Shown: positions 38,870-47,674, counted from the stretch's first letter. The stretch is DNA of 64,000 nt from CAWDVR01 sp044869805 (GCA_044869805.1 JBIOXV010000082.1:7452-71451); one strand, 5' to 3'. The notes: generated by a model from the sequence alone, not told the origin. Made by a program: numbers and translations.

Positions 38870-38948
38870 CCGGCTTCTCTCAGGGCCGGCTTCTCTCAGG
38901 GCCGGCTTCTCTCGGGGCCGGCTTCTCTCGGGGCCGGCTTCTCGCAGG
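38870..38948. repeat. Five-copy 16-bp tandem repeat
   Basis: Unit CCGGCTTCTCTCAGGG starts at 38870, 38886, 38902, 38918 and 38934. Units 3 and 4 carry one A-to-G change and the last is 15 bp and slightly diverged. It lies in the 135-bp gap before the DUF5916 gene. The period is not a multiple of three, consistent with non-coding DNA. Confidence 0.9.
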
Positions 38949-38991
38949 CTGATTCCGATCCGCCGCCCGCGCGCGGCAGAGGGCTTACTCC

Positions 38992-41190
38992 ATGCTGACC
39001 GCAGCAAGCTTCGCACTGTTCCTTTCCACGGCCATCGCCGCGGCTCCCACGGCGGAGCCCTTGCTCGCCGCGCCCGCCGCACGGCCGCCGCTCCGCGCGG
39101 CCGCGCTGGTGGGCACCATCACCCTCGACGGCCGGCTCGACGAGGCCGCATGGTCCGAGGCTCGGCCGGCCAGCGGCTTCGCGCAGATCGAACCCCACCA
39201 TGGCAACCCGGCGAGCCGTGACACCGAGGTACGGGTGCTGTTCGACGAGCGAAACCTGTACTTCGGCTTCACCTGTCACGATCCGGAAGGCGCCGGCGGG
39301 GTCCGGGTCCCCGGCTCGCAGCGCGACTGGGACGATGACCAGAACGATCTCGTGGGTCTGGCGCTCGATCCCTTCGGCGACGGCCGCACGGCCCAGGCCT
39401 TTCAGGTCAACCCCTGGGGCGCGCAGCGTGACCTGCGGGTCTCGGATGGCAAGCTCGAGGAGACCCAATGGGACGCGGCGTGGATCGCTCGCACTCGGGT
39501 GGCCGAGAACGGCTGGACGGCGGAGGTGGCGATTCCCTGGTCCAGCCTGCGCTATCCGGAGGGCTCGAGGGCATGGGCGGTGAATTTCGTGCGCCGCGTG
39601 CGGCGCCTCGAGGAGATCTCCGGCTGGGTGCCGTGGACGCGGGGCCTGACGCCCTACCGCATGACCTTCGCCGGCGCTCTCGAAGGCCTGGCACCGCCGC
39701 CCCCGGTCAAGGACCTGCGCTTGCAGCCCTACGTGGTGGGCAGCGCACGCGAGGCGAGCGCCGGGAACCGCACGAGCGACGAGCAGGCTTTCGAGCTCGG
39801 CGGCGAGCTCAAGTGGTTGCCGTCCGCGTCGACAGTGGTCGATGCCACGGTCAACACCGACTTCGCGCAGGCCGACGCCGACCGCCAGGTGGTGAACCTC
39901 TCCCGCTTCTCGGTCCTGTTCCCCGAGAAGCGCCCCTTCTTCCTCGAGAACGCCAGCCTCTTCGACAGCGGCTTCGACGCCATCAAGCCATTCTTCAGCC
40001 GCCGCATCGGCCTCGACGAAGCCGGCCAGCCGATCCCCATCGACGCCGGCCTGCGCATCGTGCACCAGGACGCCCGCCGGAGCTGGGGCGGCCTGGCAGT
40101 GCGCACCGCTGCCGAGGGGACCACGCCGGCCTCGACCTTCGGCCTGGCGCGTTTTTCTCAGAACCTGGGGGCCCGGAACCGGCTGGGCGCGCTCTTCAGC
40201 GGGCGGTGGGACGAGGCGCGGGGCGAAGGCGAAGGGCGTAGCAACGGCGTCTGGGCGGTCGACGGCCTCTACCGGCCGCGGGAGCTGTTCACAGTGCAGG
40301 GGTTCGTCTCCGGCTCCACCACCTCCGGCGCGGGCGGCGACGGCGTCGCGGGCTCGCTCTGGGCCTACTCCGAGGGTCCCCGCGGCTACTTCGGCTGGAT
40401 CCAGCAGGCGGTGAGCGCGGACTACGAGGCCGCCTCCGGCTTTGTCGTGCGCCGGGACTTCGTTCGCACCAGCCCGGCTTTGACGCTCGACTGGCGACCG
40501 GAATGGCTGCCGAAGTCGATCCGCCGGCTGCGGCCCAACGGCAGCGCCAACCTCTACCATTCCTACGAGGACCGGCGGTTCCAGGAGGGCTCGGTGCGCA
40601 TCGAGCCGCTGTGGGTGGTCTTCCAGGACGGCAGCGAAGTCTGGGCCTGGTGGGAGCCCAACTTCCAGCGGTTGCGGGAGCCGTTCGCGCCGCTGCCAGG
40701 CCTCGAGGTCGAGCCGGGGAAGTACGACTACGACCGCTGGGGGATCGCCGGCGCCACCGACCGCAGCCGGCCGTTCGGCATCGAGGTGCGGCACACCTTC
40801 GGCGGCTTCTACGACGGCCAGCTCGAGAACACCAGGGTGACGGCGCGTGCCGTGCCCTCGCCACGGCTGGCCTTCACGTTGGAGTACGAGCGCAACGCGC
40901 TCTCCTCGATCGGCCGCGAGCGGGGGGACCGCACCACCGAGCTGTGGACTCCCGAGCTGCGCCTGGCGCTGAACCCGCGCCTTCAGTGGACCACCTTCTA
41001 CCAGCGCAACACGGCGGCCGAGCTCGAGAGCTGGTACTCCCGCTTCAGTTGGGAGATCCGGCCGCTGTCCTACCTCTACGTGGTGTACGCCGATCTGGAG
41101 CCCACGGACCCCGGTGCCGGTTTCCTCACGCGGCCGGCGACCACCGACCGGCAGTTGATCGTCAAGCTGACCTACCTCTGGCAGCGGTGA
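38992..41190 (+). CDS. CBM9-like / DUF5916 outer-membrane protein
   Basis: 732 aa with a signal peptide. The N-terminal part (about 38-210) is a family-9 carbohydrate-binding-like domain (ITLDGRLDEAAWSEA, DTEVRVLFDERNLYFGFTCH, VAENGWTAEVAIPWSSLRYP). The rest is the DUF5916 barrel-like domain (TVNTDFAQADADRQVVNLSR, FPEKRPFFLENASLF, closing LIVKLTYLWQR). Such proteins are common in acidobacteria and Bacteroidetes; function unknown, perhaps surface glycan binding or haem/peptide handling. AGAGGG lies 8 nt before the start. Confidence 0.9.
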   Translation: MLTAASFALFLSTAIAAAPTAEPLLAAPAARPPLRAAALVGTITLDGRLDEAAWSEARPASGFAQIEPHHGNPASRDTEVRVLFDERNLYFGFTCHDPEGAGGVRVPGSQRDWDDDQNDLVGLALDPFGDGRTAQAFQVNPWGAQRDLRVSDGKLEETQWDAAWIARTRVAENGWTAEVAIPWSSLRYPEGSRAWAVNFVRRVRRLEEISGWVPWTRGLTPYRMTFAGALEGLAPPPPVKDLRLQPYVVGSAREASAGNRTSDEQAFELGGELKWLPSASTVVDATVNTDFAQADADRQVVNLSRFSVLFPEKRPFFLENASLFDSGFDAIKPFFSRRIGLDEAGQPIPIDAGLRIVHQDARRSWGGLAVRTAAEGTTPASTFGLARFSQNLGARNRLGALFSGRWDEARGEGEGRSNGVWAVDGLYRPRELFTVQGFVSGSTTSGAGGDGVAGSLWAYSEGPRGYFGWIQQAVSADYEAASGFVVRRDFVRTSPALTLDWRPEWLPKSIRRLRPNGSANLYHSYEDRRFQEGSVRIEPLWVVFQDGSEVWAWWEPNFQRLREPFAPLPGLEVEPGKYDYDRWGIAGATDRSRPFGIEVRHTFGGFYDGQLENTRVTARAVPSPRLAFTLEYERNALSSIGRERGDRTTELWTPELRLALNPRLQWTTFYQRNTAAELESWYSRFSWEIRPLSYLYVVYADLEPTDPGAGFLTRPATTDRQLIVKLTYLWQR

Positions 41191-41303
41191 GGGACGGCCT
41201 CGCCCGCTCGACTCCGATGTCCGTTCCCGCTCTCCCCTGTCGCGATCACAGTCAAGGAGTGCTCCAAAGAGGGGCAGTCTCCAGCGAAGGAGGAGATACA
41301 GCC

Positions 41304-43760
41304 ATGTGGCGCAGAACGATGCGATTGGGGACCTTTCTGGCGTTGATCGTCTTGGGCTTCGGCCTGGGTGGAGCGAGCCCTGCCCGGGCCGAGGCCACGG
41401 AGGGCTTGAGCGCCGCGGAGCGCACGCAGCTTCTCCTGCCGCTCTACGAGCAGGTACGCCGCGACGCGGGTCTGCGGGTGCTCGAGCCCGGCAGGCGCGG
41501 CCGCATGGACGACCCGGCAGCGGTCGAGGCTTATCTGCGGGCGATGCCGCTCTCACCCCGCGACTTCCTGCAGATCGACATGCACGTGCGGCGCTACGAG
41601 GTCATGGTGCCGCGCTTCATCCAGGAGTGGCACGTGCAGTGGATGCGGTACCACGAGGCCGAGGCCCGCAAGCTCTACGGCTCGGTGGAGGTCGATGCCC
41701 GGCTCTCCGGCCGCTACCCCACGCCGGTGGTGCGCTCCCCCGACGAAGCCGCGGCCGAGCTCGGGCTGAAGGTGGGCGGCGTGGACAGCAACCTCGCGGC
41801 GACCGCGGTGCCGGCGCCGGATGACTACCAGGGCGAGGTGCAGATCGCCGTCAACCCGATCGACACCAGCCAGATCGTCGCCGCGGCCAACACCTGGGAC
41901 TCGATGGGCGGCGTCTGCGCCGGCGGCATCCAGGCGATCTTCTACACCGACGACGGCGGAGTGACCTGGGACTACACCTGCGCGCCGGGCGCCGCGGCCT
42001 ACCCGACGCTCCCCGCCTGTGCGGGAACGGTGTTCGGCAGCGACCCGGCCCTCTACTGGGACGACTCCAACCAGGTCTTCCTCAACTACATGCTGCTCTG
42101 CAGCACCGGCTTCTCGCTTGATTTCGCCCTCGTGGTCGCCACCTCGACCGACGGCGGCGCCACCTGGACCGGCCAGGGCGTGATCAAGGATAGCTGGGCG
42201 ACCGGCGACGTCGAGGACAAGAACTTCTACGCCATCGACAATACGCCCACCAGCCCCTACTACGGCCGCCACTACGCCTGCTGGGACCGCAACAACAACG
42301 AGAAGCTCGCCTACTCGACGGACTCCGGCGTCACCTGGACCGAGGTGAACCTGCCCAACGTCGCCGGCAGCCTCGACCTGGGCTGCGACGTCGCGGTGCA
42401 GAAGAACGGCAAGGTGCACGTGATTTTCGACACCCTCACCTGCGGCGCCTTGTCCTGCACCAACGAGCGGCTCTTCTACACCAAGTCGACGGACGGCGGC
42501 GCCACCTGGACGGTGCCGCTCCAGCTCCGTGACTACAACCTGACGGGCTTCTCCGGCGCCAACTGCCCCGCGGCGCAGGACGGCCGCTGCATCGGGCCGC
42601 TGGGGGCGATCGACGTCGACCGCTCGGGCGGGCCCTGCAACGACAACCTCTTCGTCACTTACACCGACTTCGACAACGGCGGCACGGTCGACGACTCCGA
42701 CGTGTGGGTGATCCGCTCGACCGACAACGGCGTCACCTGGGGGGCGCCGGAGCTGGTGAACGACGGCGGCGCGGGCCTGACCGGCGCGCTGCAGTTCAAC
42801 CCCACGCTGGCGGTCGACCAGTACGACGGCGAGGTAGTGGTCGCCTGGCAGGACGCGCGCAACGATCCCGCCAACCGCGAGGTGGAGGTCTACACCGCCA
42901 CCTCCAAGGACTGCGGGCTCTCCTTCGGCCCGAACGTCCAGCTCACCTCCGGCCTGGGGGGCGGCGCGGCGGAGTTCAACAACAACGCGACCTCCTTCTC
43001 CGACGAGAACACGATCGACAACGTCAACTACAACCCCAACCAGTACGGCGAGTACATCGGGCTCGACGTCAAGGGATCCAAGGCGTATGTGGGGTGGGCC
43101 GACACGCGACAGTTCTTCCCCGGCTTCGTCGCCGACGTGCAGAAGGAGAACGTGGCCGTCGACACCCAGACCCTGATCAAGCTCGGTATCGTGAAGACCT
43201 GGAAGTCGCTCGCCATCGACGACGGCTACGTGCTCGAGCAGAGCGAGCTGGCGAGCGCCGGCGGCTTGGCGGTGAGCACGCTTGCTACCAACACCGCGAT
43301 CCGCGCCGGGGACAGCTCGACCGACCAGGAGTACCGCGGCATCCTCTCCTTCATCACCCTCGACATCCCGGAGGCGGTGACCATCGTCTCGGTGAGGCTG
43401 CGGCTGAAGCGGGGCCTGGTGTTCGGCACCAGCCCCTTCGGCACCCACGGCAACCTCACGGTGGACGTCAACACCGCGGGCTTCAGCGGCGACCTGGCGC
43501 TGGAGACCACGGACTGGGAGGCCAGCGCCACGGCGACCAACGTCTGCACGCTGCCCGAGCCGCTCGCCAACGGCGACTGGACCGAGTGCCTCTTCAACGC
43601 CGCCGGCATCCAGGCGATCCACAAGAACGGCCGCACCCAGGTGAGGGTCCACTTCACCACCGGCGACAACGACGATGCCGGCGCGGACTACATGGGCTTC
43701 TACGGCGGGAACTCCGCCAACGACGGCGACAAGCCGGAGCTGATCGTGACCTACCAGTAG
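41304..43760 (+). CDS. Exported BNR/Asp-box repeat protein (sialidase-like propeller)
   Basis: 818 aa from the ATG at 41304, behind GAAGGAGGAG; the longer frame upstream is an overlap with the DUF5916 gene. Signal peptide (LGTFLALIVLGFGLGGASP). The middle holds at least five Asp-box turns: DDGGVTWDY, TDGGATWTGQ, TDSGVTWTEV, TDGGATWTVP and TDNGVTWGAP, as in sialidase and photosynthesis-factor propellers. The last 180 residues look like a beta-sandwich of the DNRLRE/CBM type (TDQEYRGILSFITLDIPEA ending KPELIVTYQ). Catalytic sialidase residues are not evident, so it may be a binding protein. Confidence 0.87.
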   Translation: MWRRTMRLGTFLALIVLGFGLGGASPARAEATEGLSAAERTQLLLPLYEQVRRDAGLRVLEPGRRGRMDDPAAVEAYLRAMPLSPRDFLQIDMHVRRYEVMVPRFIQEWHVQWMRYHEAEARKLYGSVEVDARLSGRYPTPVVRSPDEAAAELGLKVGGVDSNLAATAVPAPDDYQGEVQIAVNPIDTSQIVAAANTWDSMGGVCAGGIQAIFYTDDGGVTWDYTCAPGAAAYPTLPACAGTVFGSDPALYWDDSNQVFLNYMLLCSTGFSLDFALVVATSTDGGATWTGQGVIKDSWATGDVEDKNFYAIDNTPTSPYYGRHYACWDRNNNEKLAYSTDSGVTWTEVNLPNVAGSLDLGCDVAVQKNGKVHVIFDTLTCGALSCTNERLFYTKSTDGGATWTVPLQLRDYNLTGFSGANCPAAQDGRCIGPLGAIDVDRSGGPCNDNLFVTYTDFDNGGTVDDSDVWVIRSTDNGVTWGAPELVNDGGAGLTGALQFNPTLAVDQYDGEVVVAWQDARNDPANREVEVYTATSKDCGLSFGPNVQLTSGLGGGAAEFNNNATSFSDENTIDNVNYNPNQYGEYIGLDVKGSKAYVGWADTRQFFPGFVADVQKENVAVDTQTLIKLGIVKTWKSLAIDDGYVLEQSELASAGGLAVSTLATNTAIRAGDSSTDQEYRGILSFITLDIPEAVTIVSVRLRLKRGLVFGTSPFGTHGNLTVDVNTAGFSGDLALETTDWEASATATNVCTLPEPLANGDWTECLFNAAGIQAIHKNGRTQVRVHFTTGDNDDAGADYMGFYGGNSANDGDKPELIVTYQ

Positions 43761-43773
43761 GAGCGCCTACCGA

Positions 43774-43790
43774 GACCGTCGCGAGCGGTC
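43774..43790. terminator. Hairpin between convergent genes
   Basis: GACCG (43774-43778) and CGGTC (43786-43790) flank 7 nt in the 42-bp gap between the BNR gene and the convergent radical-SAM-like fragment. A weak bidirectional terminator is possible; the stem is short. Confidence 0.25.
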
Positions 43791-43802
43791 GATATGCGCG
43801 CT

Positions 43803-44432
43803 CTAGCCCCGTCCCGGACGCGGCTGGGGAAAGCCGTGCGCGAGGCGCAGCAGGCGGAAGGTCGAGAGGGCGGCGGCGGGAGCACGCGGGTCGGGGACCA
43901 CGTCCACGGCGCCCGCCGTGAGCGCGGCGGCGAACAGCGGCCGCAGGGCCCGCTCCATGGTGTTGACGCCGGGCCGGAGCGGCCGCACCTCGAGGCGCGT
44001 GGTCAGCCCGTCGGCGGCCAGGCGGGCCAGGGCGGCGAGCACGGCGCGCGGCGCGGCCGAGCCCGGATCGAGGCGGCGGGCGAGCTCGGCGTCCGCCGCC
44101 GGCAGCAGCAGCGTCAGCGTCACGGCGTGGTGCTGGTCGAGCTCGCGGAGCAGGGCGAGGTCGGCCAGGATGCGGGGCGAGCCGGTCGCGAGAATGACCT
44201 CGCGGCCCTCGTCGGCGAGCAGCCGCTCGAGGCCCTTCCGCGTGGCGGCGGCGGCTTCGGCCGTGGCGTAGGGATCGGGCCGCGCGGCAGCGGGCGGAAC
44301 GGGAGCGACCGGCATCGGGGCGACCTTGGCGCGGCCCGGCGCGCGGAGCCATGCAGGCGCCCAGCGGGAGGATCGGGGAGCAGCTTCGACGGGGAGCAGG
44401 AGCGGGCTCGGCCAGCAGGTCACGGGTTCCAT
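43803..44432 (-). CDS. Radical-SAM-like (SPL/Rv2578c-type) fragment lacking the cluster motif
   Basis: 209 aa. Residues about 50-185 match the middle and end of a radical-SAM barrel of the spore-photoproduct-lyase/Rv2578c group: PDPYATAEAAAATRKGLERL, VILATGSPRILADLALL, AELARRLDPGSAAPRAVLAA and LEVRPLRPGVN. The N-terminal strand that should carry CxxxCxxC for the 4Fe-4S cluster is absent; a Pro/Ala-rich stretch replaces it and mutM begins 103 bp away on the other strand. It therefore cannot do SAM chemistry as read. It is either a truncated pseudogene or a barrel reused for another purpose. The family call is by pattern memory only. Confidence 0.5.
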   Translation of the reverse strand: MEPVTCWPSPLLLPVEAAPRSSRWAPAWLRAPGRAKVAPMPVAPVPPAAARPDPYATAEAAAATRKGLERLLADEGREVILATGSPRILADLALLRELDQHHAVTLTLLLPAADAELARRLDPGSAAPRAVLAALARLAADGLTTRLEVRPLRPGVNTMERALRPLFAAALTAGAVDVVPDPRAPAAALSTFRLLRLAHGFPQPRPGRG

Positions 44433-44535
44433 CTTACGCCTCGTTTCTCATCGGGTAGCGCTCTGTTTACGCCCATCGAGTGTACCTTGTCAAGCCCCCC
44501 GTGCGAGCGAAGGATTGGGCATAGGATCCCGCCCC

Positions 44536-45360
44536 ATGCCGGAGCTCCCCGAAATCGAGGTCCTGAAGCGCAGCCTCGAGCCGCTGCTCACCGGGCAGAC
44601 CATCGAACGGGTGGAGGTGCACGACCGGCGGCTGCGGGAAGCGGTGCGCGGCGCCCACCTCGCGCGCCGCGCCGCCGGGCAGAAGGTCGTTGGCCTGCGC
44701 CGGCGGGCGAAGTACCTGCTGATCGACCTCGCGGGTGGCCACACGCTGGTCATCCACCTCGGGATGAGCGGGCGCCTGACCCTGGTCGACGCCGGCCTTC
44801 CCCGCGAGCCGCACGAGCACCTCGCCTTCTACCTCGCTTCGGGTGAGCGCCTGCGCTTTCGCGACCCCCGGCGCTTCGGCCTCGCCGTGATCGTGCCCAC
44901 CGCGAAGCTGGCGAGCGACCGCCGGTTCCGCGGCCTGGGCGCCGAGCCGCTGGAGGAGGGCTTCTCTGGCGAGGCGCTGGCCGCCCTCGCCCGGCGGCGG
45001 CGGGGGCCGGTCAAGAGCTTCCTGATGGACGCGAGGATCGTGGTCGGGGTCGGCAACATCTACGCCAGCGAGTCGCTGCACCTGGCCGGCATCCACCCGG
45101 CGCGCTCGGTGGCCCGCATCGCCCTCCCGAGCTGGAGCCGCCTGGCCGAAGCGGTGCGGGCGGTGCTCGGCAGGGCGATCGCCGAGGGCGGCACGACGCT
45201 CAACGACTTCGCCGACGGCGAGGGCAACGCCGGCTACTTCCAGGTCTCCCTCGCCGTCTACGATCGCGAAGGCGAGCCCTGCCCGCGCTGCGGCCGGGCG
45301 ATCCGCCGCATCGTGCAGGCGGGGCGCAGCACGTACTACTGCCCCGGCTGCCAGCGGTGA
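44536..45360 (+). CDS. mutM: Formamidopyrimidine-DNA glycosylase
   Basis: 274 aa. MPELPEIEVL gives the N-terminal Pro2/Glu3 catalytic pair after Met removal, which fixes the start (44536). HLGMSGRL, FRDPRRFG and VGVGNIYASESL (helix-two-turn-helix) follow, then a C-terminal zinc finger with CPRCG and YYCPGCQR. It excises 8-oxoguanine and ring-opened purines and nicks the strand. It stands alone, divergent from the radical-SAM-like fragment. Confidence 0.96.
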   Translation: MPELPEIEVLKRSLEPLLTGQTIERVEVHDRRLREAVRGAHLARRAAGQKVVGLRRRAKYLLIDLAGGHTLVIHLGMSGRLTLVDAGLPREPHEHLAFYLASGERLRFRDPRRFGLAVIVPTAKLASDRRFRGLGAEPLEEGFSGEALAALARRRRGPVKSFLMDARIVVGVGNIYASESLHLAGIHPARSVARIALPSWSRLAEAVRAVLGRAIAEGGTTLNDFADGEGNAGYFQVSLAVYDREGEPCPRCGRAIRRIVQAGRSTYYCPGCQR

Positions 45361-45482
45361 AACCGACGAGAGCGGCCGATCTGCGTTGTCGCGGGTCCTC
45401 CCGGGAATCCTCACGTACTAGCGTGTACGCTGCGGTTCCCGGGTCCTCCCGCTCCTAGCATCTCGACCACTCTCGTCGGTTT
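45360..45482. repeat. Long symmetric palindrome (123 nt) between mutM and udk
   Basis: Outer arms AAACCGACGAGAG (45360-45372) and CTCTCGTCGGTTT (45470-45482) are perfect 13-mers. Inside, GCGGG/CCCGC (45391-45395, 45448-45452), CCGGGAA/TTCCCGG (45401-45407, 45436-45442) and CGTAC/GTACG (45414-45418, 45425-45429) pair in register, separated by matched 5x5 and 6x6 internal loops and closed by a 6-nt loop. The first base is the last base of the mutM stop. It could be a MITE-like palindromic element, a structured RNA or a transcription terminator; nothing marks which. Confidence 0.8.
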
Positions 45483-45532
45483 CTGCTGTCGCGCGCCGAA
45501 TCGCAATGCGTCGGCGGGCATAGAATTCGCCC

Positions 45533-46180
45533 GTGACCCTCGACGCCGAGCCCGCGCGCAACCCGGTCGTCCTCGGTGTGGCCGGCGGCACCGGCTCGGG
45601 CAAGACCACCGTGGTGCGCGAGATCCTCGCCGCCGTGAGCCCCGAGCGCATCGCCTTCCTGGAGCAGGACAGCTACTACCGCGACGTGGAGTGGGCGAGC
45701 GCCGCGGAGCTCAAGGCCCACAACTTCGATCATCCCGATTCGCTCGACAGCGAGCTGCTGGTCGAGCACGTGCGCCAGTTGAAGGAAGGCTGCGCGGTCG
45801 AGGTGCCGATCTACGACTTCGTGATCCACCGCCGGCGCCAGGAGACGCGGCGCGTCGAGCCCCGGCCGGTGGTGCTGCTCGAGGGCATCCTGCTGTTCGT
45901 CGAGCGCGAGCTGCGCGAGCTGCTCGACTTCAAGATCTACGTCGACACCGACTCCGACCTGCGGCTCATCCGGCGCCTGAAGCGCGATATGCAGGAGCGC
46001 GGGCGGACCTTCGACGACGTGATGCGCCAGTACCTGGAGACAGTGCGGCCCATGCACCTCGAGTTCGTCGAGCCGTCGAAGCGCTGGGCGGACGTCATCA
46101 TCCCCGAGGGCGGCGAGAACCAGGTAGCCCTCGACATGGTGGTGGCGCGGGTCGAGCAGTTGCTGGGAACGGGGATGTAA
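45533..46180 (+). CDS. udk: Uridine kinase
   Basis: 215 aa, GTG start at 45533. P-loop GGTGSGKTT (18-26), then LEQDSYYRD, NFDHPDSLD, PIYDFVIHRR, VLLEGILLF, VDTDSDLRLIRRLKRD and the RTFDDVMRQYLETVRPMH lid, all in the order of Udk. It phosphorylates uridine and cytidine with GTP or ATP in pyrimidine salvage. It follows the palindrome and ends at hairpins facing the convergent gene. Confidence 0.95.
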   Translation: MTLDAEPARNPVVLGVAGGTGSGKTTVVREILAAVSPERIAFLEQDSYYRDVEWASAAELKAHNFDHPDSLDSELLVEHVRQLKEGCAVEVPIYDFVIHRRRQETRRVEPRPVVLLEGILLFVERELRELLDFKIYVDTDSDLRLIRRLKRDMQERGRTFDDVMRQYLETVRPMHLEFVEPSKRWADVIIPEGGENQVALDMVVARVEQLLGTGM

Positions 46181-46185
46181 AGGCC

Positions 46186-46203
46186 CCCGGCAAAGGTGCC
46201 GGG
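46186..46203 (+). terminator. Hairpin after udk
   Basis: CCCGGC (46186-46191) pairs with GCCGGG (46198-46203), loop AAAGGT, 5 nt after the udk stop. No T-run follows. It is directly joined to the 51-bp palindromic repeat, so the pair may terminate transcription from both sides. Confidence 0.4.
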
Positions 46204-46209
46204 CTACAT

Positions 46210-46260
46210 TCCGGCCCCCTCGCCCCGCGTGAGCGGGGAGAGGGCCGGGGTGAGGGGTGC
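46210..46260. repeat. 51-bp palindromic repeat, copy B (intergenic)
   Basis: Reverse-complement match of 2631-2681, 47/51 identical, with the same inverted core CCCTCGCCCCGC/GCGGGGAGAGGG and a GTGA loop. It fills the convergent gap between udk and a secreted protein gene, ending two bases before the latter's stop codon. Confidence 0.8.
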
Positions 46261-46262
46261 CC

Positions 46263-46754
46263 CTACTTCTTCAGCGCCACGGTCACGCTCTTGGCGAGCG
46301 GCAGGCCGGTGACCGGCGCGACCGGCTCCCAGGTCTCGACCCCGGCGGCGTCCGGCCCCACCTTCATCCATTGCGCCTCGGCGAGCGTGACCTCGACCGT
46401 CAGCTTGCCGTCGGCCGGTGCCGGCCGGCCGGTCTCGCTCACCCAGAAGTTGTAGAGCTTGAGCTCGGTCACCTTGCCGGCGGCGAGCGGCTGCAGGAAC
46501 ATCTGGTTGCGGTAGACGGGAAGCTCGTGGCCGGCGACGGTGACCTTGAAGCGCAGCATCGAGGCCGGCTTGTCGCCGTCGTTGCTGAGCTTGACCCGCA
46601 GACGGCAGAGGGTCGTCGCGGTGGGCGCGGCGGGCTCGATCACCACCTCCTCGATCGCCAGCCCGGCGGTGGGCGGCGGCGCCTGGGCTCTTGCCGGCAC
46701 GGCCCACGAAGCGAGGGCGAGCACAACGGCGGCGATGCGTCGAGCGGTGTTCAT
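46263..46754 (-). CDS. Small secreted beta-sandwich protein, function unknown
   Basis: 163 aa with a signal peptide (IAAVVLALASWAVPARAQ). The mature part reads as one Ig-like/CARDB-type beta domain (LCRLRVKLSNDGDKPASMLR, FKVTVAGHELPVY, NFWVSETGRPAP, KLTVEVTLAEAQWMKVGP). No catalytic motif. Longer frames start inside the neighbouring methyltransferase, so the ATG at 46754 is used although its ribosome binding site is weak. It is divergent from the methyltransferase. Confidence 0.75.
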   Translation of the reverse strand: MNTARRIAAVVLALASWAVPARAQAPPPTAGLAIEEVVIEPAAPTATTLCRLRVKLSNDGDKPASMLRFKVTVAGHELPVYRNQMFLQPLAAGKVTELKLYNFWVSETGRPAPADGKLTVEVTLAEAQWMKVGPDAAGVETWEPVAPVTGLPLAKSVTVALKK

Positions 46755-46805
46755 CGGCGGGATCTTACCCTCTTCGACCGCCGGCCGGGCTGCTAGCATG
46801 GCGGC

Positions 46806-47489
46806 ATGAAGGCCGGCCTCGGCAAGATCCTGCGCCCCGAGCAGGAGCGCTACCTCGAGCGGCTGCTGCCGCCGCGCGACGCCCTCCTCGCGGAGATGGA
46901 GGCGCACGCCGCCCGCGACGACGTGCCGATCTCCGACCCCGAGGTCGGCCGCCTGCTCGAGGTGCTGGCTCGTGGCGGCCGCGCCAGGCGCATCGTCGAG
47001 ATCGGCACCGCCATCGGCTACGGCACACTGTGCCTGGCCCGCGGCGCGCCGGAGGCACAAATCCTGTCGATCGACAACGACCCGGCACGCCTGGCCACGG
47101 CGCGCGCCTACCTCCAGCGCGCCGGCGTGCTGTCGCGCGTCGAGCTGGTCGAGGGCGAGGCCCTGGCGGTGCTGCCGGACCTGGCGCCGCCGATCGACCT
47201 CGCCTACGTCGACGCCGTCAAGACCGAGTACCGGCGCTACCTCGACCTGCTGCTGCCCAAGCTCGCGGTCGGGGGCATGATCGTGTTCGACAACCTGCTG
47301 TGGAAGGGCTGGATCGCCGAGCCGCCGGAAGACGACGAGGAGGACGACTCGGCCCGCGCCCTGCGCGCCTTCAACGGCTACTTGCTGTCGCACCCGCAGC
47401 TCTCGGCGGTCGTCCTGCCCTTGGGCGACGGCGTCGGCCTCGCCACCAAGACCCGGCCGCTGATGACCGAGCTCGGCGGCCCCTGGTAG
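46806..47489 (+). CDS. SAM-dependent O-methyltransferase (family 3, catechol-OMT-like)
   Basis: 227 aa. VEIGTAIGYGTLCLARG is the SAM motif I, LSIDNDPARLATARAYL holds the acidic ribose ligand, and DLAYVDAVKTEYRRYLDLL plus GGMIVFDNLLWKG are the metal-binding part of class I O-methyltransferases of the YrrM/CCoAOMT type. It probably methylates a hydroxylated small molecule or tRNA; the substrate is not evident. An acidic insert (EDDEEDDS) near residue 180 is a local peculiarity. Confidence 0.92.
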   Translation: MKAGLGKILRPEQERYLERLLPPRDALLAEMEAHAARDDVPISDPEVGRLLEVLARGGRARRIVEIGTAIGYGTLCLARGAPEAQILSIDNDPARLATARAYLQRAGVLSRVELVEGEALAVLPDLAPPIDLAYVDAVKTEYRRYLDLLLPKLAVGGMIVFDNLLWKGWIAEPPEDDEEDDSARALRAFNGYLLSHPQLSAVVLPLGDGVGLATKTRPLMTELGGPW

Positions 47490-47495
47490 GCGCGC

Positions 47496-47640
47496 TCACC
47501 GCTCGATCCGTATCTTCCCGGTCGCCGCCGCCACCAGCCGGCCACAACGAAGGCGAACTTCTGCCGCTTCCGCGTCGTACAACAGGGCGTAGGGGAACGG
47601 AGGGTGGTCAGTTCCGCCCCGGGAATAAAGATCGTCGCTT
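47496..47640 (-). pseudogene. Frameshifted remnant of a ParE/RelE-type toxin C-terminus
   Basis: In one minus-strand frame the sequence reads HPPFPYALLYDAEAAEVRLR. In the next frame it continues FVVAGWWRRRPGRYG. Together these fit the usual ParE/RelE ending (FPxAxxY...V....RRRPGYW), split by a single frameshift. No N-terminal part or antitoxin remains before the alpha/beta hydrolase gene. This is a weak but specific resemblance. Confidence 0.35.
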
Positions 47641-47674
47641 GAGCCATTAACCATGCAAGAGCACTAGGGACGCC

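Noticed and set aside
38870..38948. Possible CRISPR array
   Set aside because: The 16-bp units are directly adjacent with no spacers and no cas genes are near.
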